A DNA stretch of 6,999 bases from an uncultured Brevundimonas sp. (GCA_946885435.1 CAMPGL010000114.1:1-6999), one strand, 5' to 3'; positions 1 to 6,581 are shown, numbered from the stretch's first letter. A program made the numbers and translations. Notes: generated by a model from the letters alone, not told the origin.

Positions 1-1
1 C

Positions 2-2698
2 ATCGAGGACGAACTCAAGAAGTCCTACCTCGACTACGCCATGAGCGTGATCGTCTCACGCGCCCTACCGGACGCGAGAGACGGCCTGAAGCCCGTGCAC
101 CGCCGCATTGTCTATTCGATGCACGAGGAGGGCCGGACCCACGACAAGAAGCACGTCAAGTCGGCCAGCATCGTCGGCGACGTGATGGGTCGCTATCACC
201 CCCACGGCGACAGCGCGATCTATGACGCCCTGGTGCGCATGGCGCAGCCCTTTTCGATGGGTCTGATGCTCGTCGACGGCCAGGGCAACTTCGGCTCGGT
301 GGACGGCGATCCCCCGGCGGCCATGCGCTACACCGAAAGCCGCATGACCAAGGCGGCCGAAGCCCTGATAGACGACATCGACAAGGGCACGGTCGATTTC
401 CAGGAGACCTACGACGGCAGCCGGCTGGAGCCGATGGTGCTGCCAGCGCGCTACCCGAACCTGCTGGTCAACGGCGCGGGCGGCATCGCGGTCGGCATGG
501 CCACCAACATCCCGCCTCACAACCTGGGCGAAGTCGTGGATGCTTGCGTGGCCTTGCTGGACGATCCCGACATCGACACCTCGGCCCTGCTCGAGATCGT
601 TCCCGGACCCGACTTCCCGACCGGCGGCGAGATCCTCGGCCGCACCGGCGCGCGCAATGCGCTCCTGACCGGCCGCGGCTCGGTGGTCGTGCGCGGCAAG
701 GCGACGATCGAGACGATCCGCAAGGATCGCGAGGCCATCATCATCACCGAGATCCCTTATCAGGTGAACAAGGCGACCCTGCAGGAGCGGATCGCCGAAC
801 TGGTCCGCGAGAAGCGGGTCGAGGGCATCTCCGACGTCCGCGACGAAAGCGACCGGCGCGGCATGCGCATCGTGGTCGAGCTGAAGCGGGACGCCCCCGG
901 CGACGTCATCCTGAACCAGCTCTACCGCTTCACCGCGCTGCAGAGTTCGTTCGGCGTCAACATGCTGGCGCTCAACCGCGGCAAGCCCGAGCAGATGGGC
1001 CTGCGCCAGCTGCTGGAGATCTTCCTGGACCACCGGGAAGAGGTCGTCATCCGGCGCACCAAGTTCGAACTGGCCAAGTACCGCGACCGCGGCCACGTGC
1101 TGGTCGGCCTGGCCGTGGCCGTGGCCAACATCGACGAGGTCGTTGCCCTTATCCGCGCCGCGAAGGACCCGGCGGACGCGCGCGAACAGCTGCAGGCCAA
1201 GGCCTGGCCGGTCGGCGACATGATCGCGCTGGTCGAACTGATCGCCGATCCGCGCTCGATCGTGCTGGAGGGCGGCCTGATCCGCCTGACGGACGAACAG
1301 GCGCGCGCCATCCTGTCGCTGACCCTGTCGCGCCTGACGGGCCTGGGCCGTGACGAAATCTTCGAGGAGGCGCGCGAGGTCTCCGCCGCCATCCAGGAGC
1401 GGCTGAACCTGCTGTCGGACCGCGCCAACATCCTGGCGGTGGTGCGCGAGGAGCTGATCACGGTGCGCGACCAGTTCGCCATCCCGCGCCGCTCGGAGTT
1501 CGTCGAGGGCGACTTCGAGCTCGAGGACGAGGACCTGATCCCGCGCGAGGACATGGTCGTGACCGTGACCCACGGCGGCTACGTCAAGCGCACGGCCCTG
1601 TCCGACTATCGGACCCAGCACCGCGGCGGCAAGGGCAAGGCCGGCATGCGGATGAAGGACGAGGACGCCATCGTCGGCGTGTTCTCCGCCTCGACCCACA
1701 CGCCGGTGCTGTTCTTCGCCACCAACGGCAAGGCCTACAAGCTGAAGACCTGGCGCCTGCCGCTGGGCGGCATCAACACGCGCGGCAAGGCCTTCGTGAA
1801 CCTGCTGCCGATCGAGCCCGGCGATTCGATCATGAACGTCCTGCCCCTGCCCGAGGACGAGGCGACCTGGGACGGCTACGACATCATGTTCGCCACCAAG
1901 TCTGGCGACGTGCGCCGCAACAAGCTGTCGGACTTCGCCAGCGTGAACCGCGCCGGCAAGATCGCCATGAAACTGGACGAGGGCGACTCCATGGTCGGAG
2001 TGGCGCTCTGCACCGCCGACGACGACGTCATGCTGACCACCGCGCTCGGCCGGGCCATCCGCTTCAAGGCCGACGACGTGCGCGTCTTCAAGGGCCGGGA
2101 CTCCACCGGGGTGCGCGGCGTTCGCCTGCAGTCCGGCGACGAGGTGATCTCCATGGCCATCCTCGGCCGCGTGGACGCCACGCCGGAGGAGCGCGCGGCC
2201 TACGTCAAGCACGCCAACGCCATGCGCCGCGCCGCCAACGGCGACGCGGAGGAAGAGGCCGTGACGCCGGACGGGGACGAAGAGGCCGTCGGCGACGCCG
2301 TCCTGTCCGTCGAGCGGATCGCCCAACTGGGCGCCGCGGAACAGTTCATCCTGACGATCACCGAGACGGGCTTCGGCAAGCGCTCTTCGGCCTATGAATA
2401 CCGGCGCACCGGACGCGGCGGCCAGGGCCTGACCGCCCACGGCCTGGGCGGACGCGCCGGCGACCGTCTGGCCGCGGCCTTCCCGGTCGAGGAGAGCGAC
2501 GACCTGCTCATGGTCACCTCGGGCGGGCAGATGATCCGCACGCCGGTCGACCAGGTCCGCATCGTCGGCCGCTCGAGCCAGGGGGTGACCATCTTCCGCA
2601 CCGCCGAGGGCGAACGCGTCGTCTCGGTCGAGCGCCTGCCCGACAGCGGCGAGGACGAGGCCGGGGGTGACGAAGCGGCGGTTTCCGGCGAAGAGTAG
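2..2698 (+). CDS. gyrA: DNA gyrase subunit A, 5'-truncated by window start
   Basis: GyrA is the DNA breakage-reunion subunit of gyrase; with GyrB it introduces negative supercoils using ATP. 898 residues are visible; alignment by eye to E. coli GyrA places the first one near residue 13, so only about a dozen N-terminal residues are missing. Numbering visible residues from base 2: the quinolone-determining region [10 protein letters not shown] has Ser71 and Asp75 (E. coli Ser83/Asp87), the catalytic Tyr is 110 in AAMRYTE (codon 329-331), and the DNA-intercalating Ile is 162 in GGIAVGM. The C-terminal beta-pinwheel follows about residue 510, with the GyrA box at 539-545 reading QHRGGKG. That box distinguishes GyrA from topoisomerase IV ParC. 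Residues about 724-778 form a charged insert absent from E. coli, and the last 19 residues are an acidic tail. The stop is TAG; coaD follows after 24 nt, probably in the same operon. Confidence 0.98.
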   Translation: MEDELKKSYLDYAMSVIVSRALPDARDGLKPVHRRIVYSMHEEGRTHDKKHVKSASIVGDVMGRYHPHGDSAIYDALVRMAQPFSMGLMLVDGQGNFGSVDGDPPAAMRYTESRMTKAAEALIDDIDKGTVDFQETYDGSRLEPMVLPARYPNLLVNGAGGIAVGMATNIPPHNLGEVVDACVALLDDPDIDTSALLEIVPGPDFPTGGEILGRTGARNALLTGRGSVVVRGKATIETIRKDREAIIITEIPYQVNKATLQERIAELVREKRVEGISDVRDESDRRGMRIVVELKRDAPGDVILNQLYRFTALQSSFGVNMLALNRGKPEQMGLRQLLEIFLDHREEVVIRRTKFELAKYRDRGHVLVGLAVAVANIDEVVALIRAAKDPADAREQLQAKAWPVGDMIALVELIADPRSIVLEGGLIRLTDEQARAILSLTLSRLTGLGRDEIFEEAREVSAAIQERLNLLSDRANILAVVREELITVRDQFAIPRRSEFVEGDFELEDEDLIPREDMVVTVTHGGYVKRTALSDYRTQHRGGKGKAGMRMKDEDAIVGVFSASTHTPVLFFATNGKAYKLKTWRLPLGGINTRGKAFVNLLPIEPGDSIMNVLPLPEDEATWDGYDIMFATKSGDVRRNKLSDFASVNRAGKIAMKLDEGDSMVGVALCTADDDVMLTTALGRAIRFKADDVRVFKGRDSTGVRGVRLQSGDEVISMAILGRVDATPEERAAYVKHANAMRRAANGDAEEEAVTPDGDEEAVGDAVLSVERIAQLGAAEQFILTITETGFGKRSSAYEYRRTGRGGQGLTAHGLGGRAGDRLAAAFPVEESDDLLMVTSGGQMIRTPVDQVRIVGRSSQGVTIFRTAEGERVVSVERLPDSGEDEAGGDEAAVSGEE

Positions 2699-2711
2699 AG
2701 ACGGCGTCAGC

Positions 2712-2718
2712 GGGAGGA
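2712..2718 (+). promoter_or_regulatory. Shine-Dalgarno sequence supporting the TTG start of coaD
   Basis: GGGAGGA lies 4 nt before the TTG at 2723. The protein encoded from that TTG begins directly with the first beta strand of the nucleotidyltransferase fold, and there is no in-frame ATG upstream in the 24-nt gap after gyrA. The site therefore fixes the TTG as the start. Confidence 0.75.
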
Positions 2719-2722
2719 CCCT

Positions 2723-3217
2723 TTGCGCATCGGCCTCTATCCGGGGACCTTCGATCCCGTCACCAACGGGCACTGCGACATCATCGGGCGGGCGATCAAG
2801 CTGGTCGACCACCTGGTGATCGGCGTGGCCCGCAATGACGACAAGGGGCCCCTGTTCAAGACCGACGAACGGGTCGCGATGCTGCAGGACGCGGTGCGCG
2901 AGCGCTGGCCGGACGCCTCGATCGAGGTGCGCCCGTTCGAGAGTCTGCTGATGCATTTCGCCGAGGCCGTGAACGCCAACATCATCATCCGGGGCCTCAG
3001 GGCCGTCGCGGACTTCGAATACGAGTTCCAGCAGACGGCGATGAACCAGACGCTGAACGCCGAGCTCGAGACCGTCTTCCAGATGGCCGATCCGCGTCAC
3101 CAGGCGGTCGCCTCGCGTCTGGTCAAGGAGATCGCCCGGCTGAAGGGCGACATTGACGGATTCGTACCGCCCGCGGTGGCCGAGGCCCTGCGCGCCCGCT
3201 TTTCGGAAAACGCCTGA
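2723..3217 (+). CDS. coaD: Phosphopantetheine adenylyltransferase (PPAT)
   Basis: CoaD catalyses the penultimate step of coenzyme A synthesis in the cytoplasm: ATP plus 4'-phosphopantetheine gives dephospho-CoA and pyrophosphate. The 164 residues match the family length (E. coli 159). The N-terminus has the nucleotidyltransferase signature, GTFDP at 8-12 followed by TNGH at 14-17 (the T/HxGH motif). Lys41 in DDKGPLF corresponds to the conserved phosphate-contacting lysine, and IRGLRAVADFEYE spans 89-101 with the conserved Arg90. The region where E. coli has the ATP-binding ISSS segment reads AVASRLVKE here (128-136), keeping only the LVKE part. The start is TTG with a good ribosome binding site. 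The stop TGA overlaps the ATG of the next gene by one base (TGATG), which suggests translational coupling. Confidence 0.97.
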   Translation: MRIGLYPGTFDPVTNGHCDIIGRAIKLVDHLVIGVARNDDKGPLFKTDERVAMLQDAVRERWPDASIEVRPFESLLMHFAEAVNANIIIRGLRAVADFEYEFQQTAMNQTLNAELETVFQMADPRHQAVASRLVKEIARLKGDIDGFVPPAVAEALRARFSENA

Positions 3218-4077
3218 TGCGCCTGACCGCCCTGCTCGGCCTCGCCGTAGCCCTGATCGCCGGTCCCGTCGCCGCCCAGACGCCGGAGTGGCGCGAGGTG
3301 CCGGCCGAGAACCTGCTGGTCATCGAGACGACCAAGGGGCGGGTCCTGGTCGAGCTCGCTCCGGATGTCGCGCCGCAGCACGTCGAGCGGGTCCGCACCC
3401 TGACGCGCCAGGGCTTCTACGACGGCATCACCTTCCATCGGGTGATGGACGGCTTCATGGCCCAGACCGGGGACCCGCTGGGCACGGGACTGGGATCCAG
3501 CGAGTTGCCGGACGTGCCGGCCGAGTTCACCTTCCGTCGCGGGACCGAGCAACCCTTCGTCGAGGTGACCGGTTCGGACACCGCCTTCCGTCGCCCGGCC
3601 GGCGGCCAAGTGGGCATCTACGGCGGCCTGCCGATCTCGACCCAGCCGGACGGCCAGATGTTCGTCACCCGCGACGGGCGCGTCGACGGCTCGGCCTGGT
3701 TCTGCCCGGGGGTGGTGGGCGCCGCCCGCAACGGCCAGAGCGTGGACAGCGCCAACAGCCAGTTCTTCATCATGCGGGCGGCCAACTTCACCCTGAACGG
3801 CGCCTACACCGTCTGGGGCCGGGTCGTGGACGGCATGGACGCCATCATGCTGCTGCGCTCGGGCGATCCCAACAGCGGCATGGTGCCTGAGGCCGAGCGG
3901 GACCGGATGACGCGAGTGCGTCTCGCCTCCGACATCCCCGCCGGCGAGCGCCCGGCGGTGCGGGTGCTCGACCCGCGGTCGGCGCGGTTCGCCCAGCTCG
4001 TCGAGGAGCGCCGCACGGCGCGCGGCGGCTCGTTCTCGGTCTGCGACCTCACCCTGCCGTCGGAAGTGACCAACTGA
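3217..4077 (+). CDS. Exported cyclophilin-type peptidyl-prolyl cis-trans isomerase, first of a tandem pair
   Basis: Cyclophilins catalyse cis-trans isomerisation of X-Pro bonds; this one should act in the periplasm. Residues 1-20 form a Sec signal peptide (short basic start, Leu/Ala/Val core, likely cleavage after PVAA, before Gln21). The cyclophilin domain starts near residue 30. FHRV at 73-76 and GFMAQTGDP at 79-87 supply the equivalents of human CypA Arg55, Phe60, Met61 and Gln63 (Arg75, Phe80, Met81, Gln83), and SANSQFF at 178-184 supplies the Phe113 equivalent. The positions of CypA Trp121 and His126 appear to be Thr192 and Tyr197. Between TGDP and GVVGAAR there are about 50 residues more than in CypA. 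A tail after the YTVWGRV strand ends in a VCDLTLPSE segment. The mature protein has exactly two cysteines, 163 and 276. It is 286 residues long, larger than a minimal cyclophilin. The start overlaps the coaD stop. Its closest relative in the window is the next gene. Confidence 0.93.
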   Translation: MRLTALLGLAVALIAGPVAAQTPEWREVPAENLLVIETTKGRVLVELAPDVAPQHVERVRTLTRQGFYDGITFHRVMDGFMAQTGDPLGTGLGSSELPDVPAEFTFRRGTEQPFVEVTGSDTAFRRPAGGQVGIYGGLPISTQPDGQMFVTRDGRVDGSAWFCPGVVGAARNGQSVDSANSQFFIMRAANFTLNGAYTVWGRVVDGMDAIMLLRSGDPNSGMVPEAERDRMTRVRLASDIPAGERPAVRVLDPRSARFAQLVEERRTARGGSFSVCDLTLPSEVTN

Positions 4078-4085
4078 CCCGTCCT

Positions 4086-4092
4086 GGAGGGA
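4086..4092 (+). promoter_or_regulatory. Shine-Dalgarno sequence of the second cyclophilin gene
   Basis: GGAGGGA lies just upstream of the ATG at 4095, with GGAGG 4 nt from the start. It sits in the 17-nt gap after the first cyclophilin gene, so the second gene can initiate independently of the first within the operon. Confidence 0.7.
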
Positions 4093-4094
4093 CC

Positions 4095-4994
4095 ATGAAG
4101 CGCCTTCTGATCAGCTCGCTTCTCTGCCTGGGCCTGGCCGCCCCGGCCCTGGCCCAGGACGAGGTCCCGCCGCCTCCGCCTCCGCCCGAGGAAGGCGCGG
4201 TCATTGAGGCGACCGACTGGCGAGAAGTGCCTGCCGAGAACCTGCTGGTCATCGACACCAATCGAGGCCGCATCCTGGTCGAAATGGCCCCGCAGGTGGC
4301 GCCGAACCACGTCGAGCGCATCCGCCGCCTGGCGCGCGAGGGCTTCTACGACAACCAGCGCTTCCACCGGGTCATCGACTGGTTCATGGCCCAGACGGGC
4401 GATCCCTTGAGCCGCGGCGCCGACCGCACCCTGTGGGGCGAGGGCCAGAGCGCCTATCCGGATCTGGCTGCCGAATTCACCTTCCGGCGCGGGCCGGACA
4501 TCGCCTACGCGCCCGTGGCCCAGCCGGCGGGGGCCGTCATCGGCTTTGTCGGCTCCCTGCCGATCCAGACCCAGCCCGACGCCCTGATGAGCCAGACCGG
4601 AGACGGCAAGGTCCACGCGTGGGGCCTCTACTGCCCGGGCGTGGCCGGCATGGCGCGCGGCGAGGAGAACGACAGCGCCAACAGCCAGTTCTTCCTGATG
4701 CGCCAGGCCTATCCGTCGCTCGACAAGCGCTACACGGTCTGGGGACGCGTCGTGGCCGGGCTGGATGTCGTTCGCGCTCTACAGTTCGGGACCGACCCCT
4801 CCGGGGCCGTGCCCGAGCCGGACGTGATGACCCAGGTGCGCGTCGCCTCGGACATGGCCGAAGGCGATCGGCCGCGGGTGCGCATGCTGGCGACCGATTC
4901 CCAGGCCTTCGCCAGCCTGGTGGAACGGGTGCGGGGCGAGCGCGGCGCGGACTTCTCGATCTGCGACATCGACCTGCCGTCCGAGGTCTACTGA
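4095..4994 (+). CDS. Exported cyclophilin-type peptidyl-prolyl cis-trans isomerase, second of a tandem pair
   Basis: This is a 299-residue paralogue of the preceding gene; long blocks match almost residue for residue, for example WREVPAENLLVI and FMAQTGDPL. Residues 1-20 are a Sec signal peptide with a classic ALA-Gln cleavage site. Cys11 lies inside the hydrophobic core without a lipobox, so I do not call it a lipoprotein. Mature residues 25-31 are seven consecutive prolines, then an acidic stretch, absent from the first copy. The cyclophilin core has FHRV (90-93), WFMAQTGDP (96-104), SANSQFF (194-200) and YTVWGRV (213-219). CypA Trp121 and His126 positions appear to be Ser208 and Tyr213. 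The enlarged central insertion and the C-terminal tail are shared with its neighbour, as are two cysteines (Cys180, Cys290). Probable role: periplasmic prolyl isomerase or folding catalyst; substrates cannot be read from sequence. It ends 4 nt before the stop of the convergent phosphatase gene. Confidence 0.93.
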   Translation: MKRLLISSLLCLGLAAPALAQDEVPPPPPPPEEGAVIEATDWREVPAENLLVIDTNRGRILVEMAPQVAPNHVERIRRLAREGFYDNQRFHRVIDWFMAQTGDPLSRGADRTLWGEGQSAYPDLAAEFTFRRGPDIAYAPVAQPAGAVIGFVGSLPIQTQPDALMSQTGDGKVHAWGLYCPGVAGMARGEENDSANSQFFLMRQAYPSLDKRYTVWGRVVAGLDVVRALQFGTDPSGAVPEPDVMTQVRVASDMAEGDRPRVRMLATDSQAFASLVERVRGERGADFSICDIDLPSEVY

Positions 4995-4998
4995 CGCC

Positions 4999-6066
4999 TC
5001 AGCGCCGCCGGCGACGACGGCGTTTCGGCTGCATCAGCGACAGCAGCATGCCTTCGCGCAGGCCGCGGTCGGCGACGCGCACATGCTCGCACGGCCACTG
5101 GCGCTGGACCGCCTCCAGGATCGCCGCCCCGGCCAGCACCAGATCCGCGCGGTCCGGGCCGATGCAGGCCTCGCCGGCGCGGCCGGCCCGGTCCGTAGCC
5201 AGCAGGCGCGCGGCGACCGCGCGGCACTCCCGCGCCTGCATGCGCAGGCCATCGACGCGCGACCGCTCGTAACGCTGCAGGCCCAGGTGCAATCCCGCCA
5301 GGCTGGTGATGGCGCCCGAGGTGCCGATCAGCTGGGCCCGGCCGTCGGCGAAGGCCTCCCGGTGCGGCTCCGCACTCTCGAAGGCGGCGATGCGCTCGAC
5401 CACGGCCCCGACCATGGCCTCGTACCAGGCGTCCGTCGGGGTCTCCGGCTCCGGAAAGCGCTCGGCCAGGGACACTACCCCGATGGGGGCCGACATCCAG
5501 GACAGCACCTCGGGCGGACGGCCGTCGCCGCCGCGCCGGCGTACCCAGGAGATCTCGGTCGAACCGCCGCCGACATCCAGGATGATCGCCGAGGAGAACC
5601 CCCGGTCGATCAGGTCGGAGCAGCCGGCCACCGACAGGCGCGCCTCCTCCTCCGGGGGGATGACCTCCAGCCTGAGGCCTGTCTCGCGCTCGGCACGTTC
5701 GAGGAAGGCCGCGCCGTTGGCCGCGCCCCGACAGGCCTGGGTGGCGACGGCGCGGACCTTGACCGCGCGTCTCCGGGTGATCTTGTCGGCGCAGACCTGC
5801 AGCGCCGCGATGGCGCGATCCTGGGCGGCGGCGGACAGTTCGCCGGTCTGGCTGAGCCCCTCGCCCAGGCGGACGATGCGCGAGAAGGCGTCGATGATGC
5901 GAAAACCGCCGCCGGCCTTGCGCGCGATCAGCAGCCGGCAGTTGTTGGTGCCCAGGTCCAGCGCCGCATAGCACGGCTGTTCCAGGCGTCCGCCCACGGC
6001 GGAGGAGAGGGTTGGCGCGGCCCCTGAAGGCGCGTCGGAAGTCCCAGGCATGGCCCGAACCTGCAT
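4999..6066 (-). CDS. Ppx/GppA-family phosphatase (exopolyphosphatase or pppGpp phosphohydrolase), short form
   Basis: Members of this ASKHA-fold family hydrolyse terminal phosphate from inorganic polyphosphate (Ppx) or from pppGpp (GppA); sequence alone does not separate the two. Family motifs appear in order: phosphate-1 ALDLGTNNCRLLIA (35-48), RIVRLGEGL (63-71), AVATQACR then PPEEEARL (107-144, including the catalytic Glu region), phosphate-2 ILDVGGGSTEIS (162-173), GTSGAITSLAGL (248-259), and VADRGLREGML at 331-341. At 355 residues it covers only the ASKHA core and lacks the C-terminal HD-like domains of the roughly 500-residue E. coli enzymes; short forms are common in alphaproteobacteria. 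Residues 1-31 are a low-complexity extension. The protein ends in Lys348 plus seven Arg. The start is uncertain: the ATG at 6066 has no clear ribosome binding site, while an in-frame ATG at 6051 has AGG 8 nt upstream. Confidence 0.92.
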   Translation of the reverse strand: MQVRAMPGTSDAPSGAAPTLSSAVGGRLEQPCYAALDLGTNNCRLLIARKAGGGFRIIDAFSRIVRLGEGLSQTGELSAAAQDRAIAALQVCADKITRRRAVKVRAVATQACRGAANGAAFLERAERETGLRLEVIPPEEEARLSVAGCSDLIDRGFSSAIILDVGGGSTEISWVRRRGGDGRPPEVLSWMSAPIGVVSLAERFPEPETPTDAWYEAMVGAVVERIAAFESAEPHREAFADGRAQLIGTSGAITSLAGLHLGLQRYERSRVDGLRMQARECRAVAARLLATDRAGRAGEACIGPDRADLVLAGAAILEAVQRQWPCEHVRVADRGLREGMLLSLMQPKRRRRRRR

Positions 6067-6108
6067 CGGAGCTGTGGGACCCAGCGTCCCGCGCTCGTTT
6101 TCGCATCC

Positions 6109-6136
6109 AGCCTAGCGGCGCCCGCGAACCTGTCCA
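6109..6136 (-). promoter_or_regulatory. Possible promoter for the Ppx/GppA gene
   Basis: Read on the minus strand, TGGACA (6131-6136) is followed after 14 nt by GCTAGGCT (6109-6116). The first resembles a -35 element (five of six bases of TTGACA). The second starts with GCTA, as in the Caulobacter-type housekeeping -10 consensus, but matches poorly after that. Transcription would begin near 6100, leaving a leader of about 35 nt. This is a by-eye match in a GC-rich region and is only a candidate. Confidence 0.3.
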
Positions 6137-6158
6137 GTGATCCGCATACGCCGTTCAG

Positions 6159-6166
6159 GCTAGCGT
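6159..6166 (+). promoter_or_regulatory. Weak -10-like element upstream of hspQ
   Basis: GCTAGCGT begins like the alphaproteobacterial -10 consensus and lies 17 nt before the first hspQ ATG. I find no convincing -35 partner 10-14 nt upstream and no heat-shock sigma factor motif. If used, the leader would be only about 12 nt and would lack a clear ribosome binding site for the ATG at 6184. Confidence 0.15.
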
Positions 6167-6183
6167 CAGGCGCGATCTGCACA

Positions 6184-6522
6184 ATGCAGGGCATGAACAC
6201 GCGAACCGCCAAGTTCAGCATCGGCCAGCTGGTGAAGCACAGGAGCTTCCCGCTGCGCGGCGTCGTGATCGACGTCGACAGCGAGTTCAGCCACGGCGAC
6301 AACTGGTGGCAGGCCATCCCCGAGGCCGAGCGGCCCGCGCGCGACCAGCCCTTCTACCACGTGCTGGCCGAAGGCCTCGACGACGTCCAGGCGGCCTACA
6401 TCTCCGAGCAGAACCTCGAGCCGGACACCGACGGCGCGCCGGTAAGCAATCCGGCGGCGGCCAGAGTCTTCTCCGGTTTCGCCGACGGGCGCTACCGTCT
6501 GCGCACCAGCATGCTCCACTAG
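6184..6522 (+). CDS. hspQ: Heat shock protein HspQ (YccV-like, hemimethylated-DNA-binding domain family)
   Basis: HspQ is a small cytoplasmic heat-shock protein; in enterobacteria it acts as a specificity factor for Lon protease, and the family was first described as binding hemimethylated oriC DNA. The 112 residues (E. coli about 105) contain the family blocks: KFSIGQLVKHRSFPLRGVV at 10-28 followed by DVDSEF (30-35), QPFYHVL at 55-61, and AAYISEQNLEPD at 70-81. There is no signal peptide or membrane segment. Two in-frame ATGs (6184 and 6193) are possible; the second gives MNTRTAKF, which would place the start closer to the first conserved block. Neither has a well-placed ribosome binding site. 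It is divergent from the Ppx/GppA gene and 59 nt upstream of phhA. Confidence 0.93.
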   Translation: MQGMNTRTAKFSIGQLVKHRSFPLRGVVIDVDSEFSHGDNWWQAIPEAERPARDQPFYHVLAEGLDDVQAAYISEQNLEPDTDGAPVSNPAAARVFSGFADGRYRLRTSMLH

Positions 6523-6569
6523 GCGGTTCCTCGTTAAGGGCTCGCGCGTTAAACAGGCGCGCGCAGGAC

Positions 6570-6573
6570 AGGA
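6570..6573 (+). promoter_or_regulatory. Shine-Dalgarno sequence of phhA
   Basis: AGGA lies 8 nt before the ATG at 6582. It is the second copy of a small tandem repeat, AGGAC AGGAC (6565-6574). It supports initiation at 6582. Confidence 0.6.
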
Positions 6574-6581
6574 CCGCCGCC

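Noticed and set aside
544..1353. Arg/Pro/Gly-rich + strand frame inside gyrA (similar ones at 3153-3890 and 4433-5272)
   Set aside because: These are out-of-frame shadows of genes identified with high confidence. Their composition is typical of GC-rich frame-shifted translation and they contain no family motif.
65..3100. A stop-free minus-strand frame of about 1011 codons opposite gyrA and coaD
   Set aside because: Its codons lie exactly opposite the sense codons of both genes, so it would be interrupted only by sense TTA, CTA or TCA codons, which are rare in a GC-rich genome. It ends at a CTA leucine codon of gyrA (65-67). The product is His/Asp/Ala/Gly-rich with no recognisable domain.
4095..4157. 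Lipoprotein signal in the second cyclophilin because of Cys11
   Set aside because: Cys11 is inside the hydrophobic core with no lipobox, and a standard ALA-Gln signal peptidase I site follows at 18-21.
5001..5024. Intrinsic terminator for the gyrA operon
   Set aside because: The stem is short with a 10-nt loop and only three T residues follow. The symmetry is also explained by runs of arginine codons. It is mentioned as a possibility under findings but not annotated.
5083..6027. Plus-strand frame antisense to the Ppx/GppA gene
   Set aside because: It is antisense to a well-supported gene, has no recognised domain, and its composition is explained by GC-rich antisense codons.
4988..6106. Alternative minus-strand frame overlapping the Ppx/GppA gene
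   Set aside because: It has no domain signature, whereas the overlapping frame ending at 4999 contains all Ppx/GppA motifs in order.
6534..6552. CtrA binding site
   Set aside because: The two TTAA half-sites are 11 nt apart rather than 7, so the pair does not fit the consensus.
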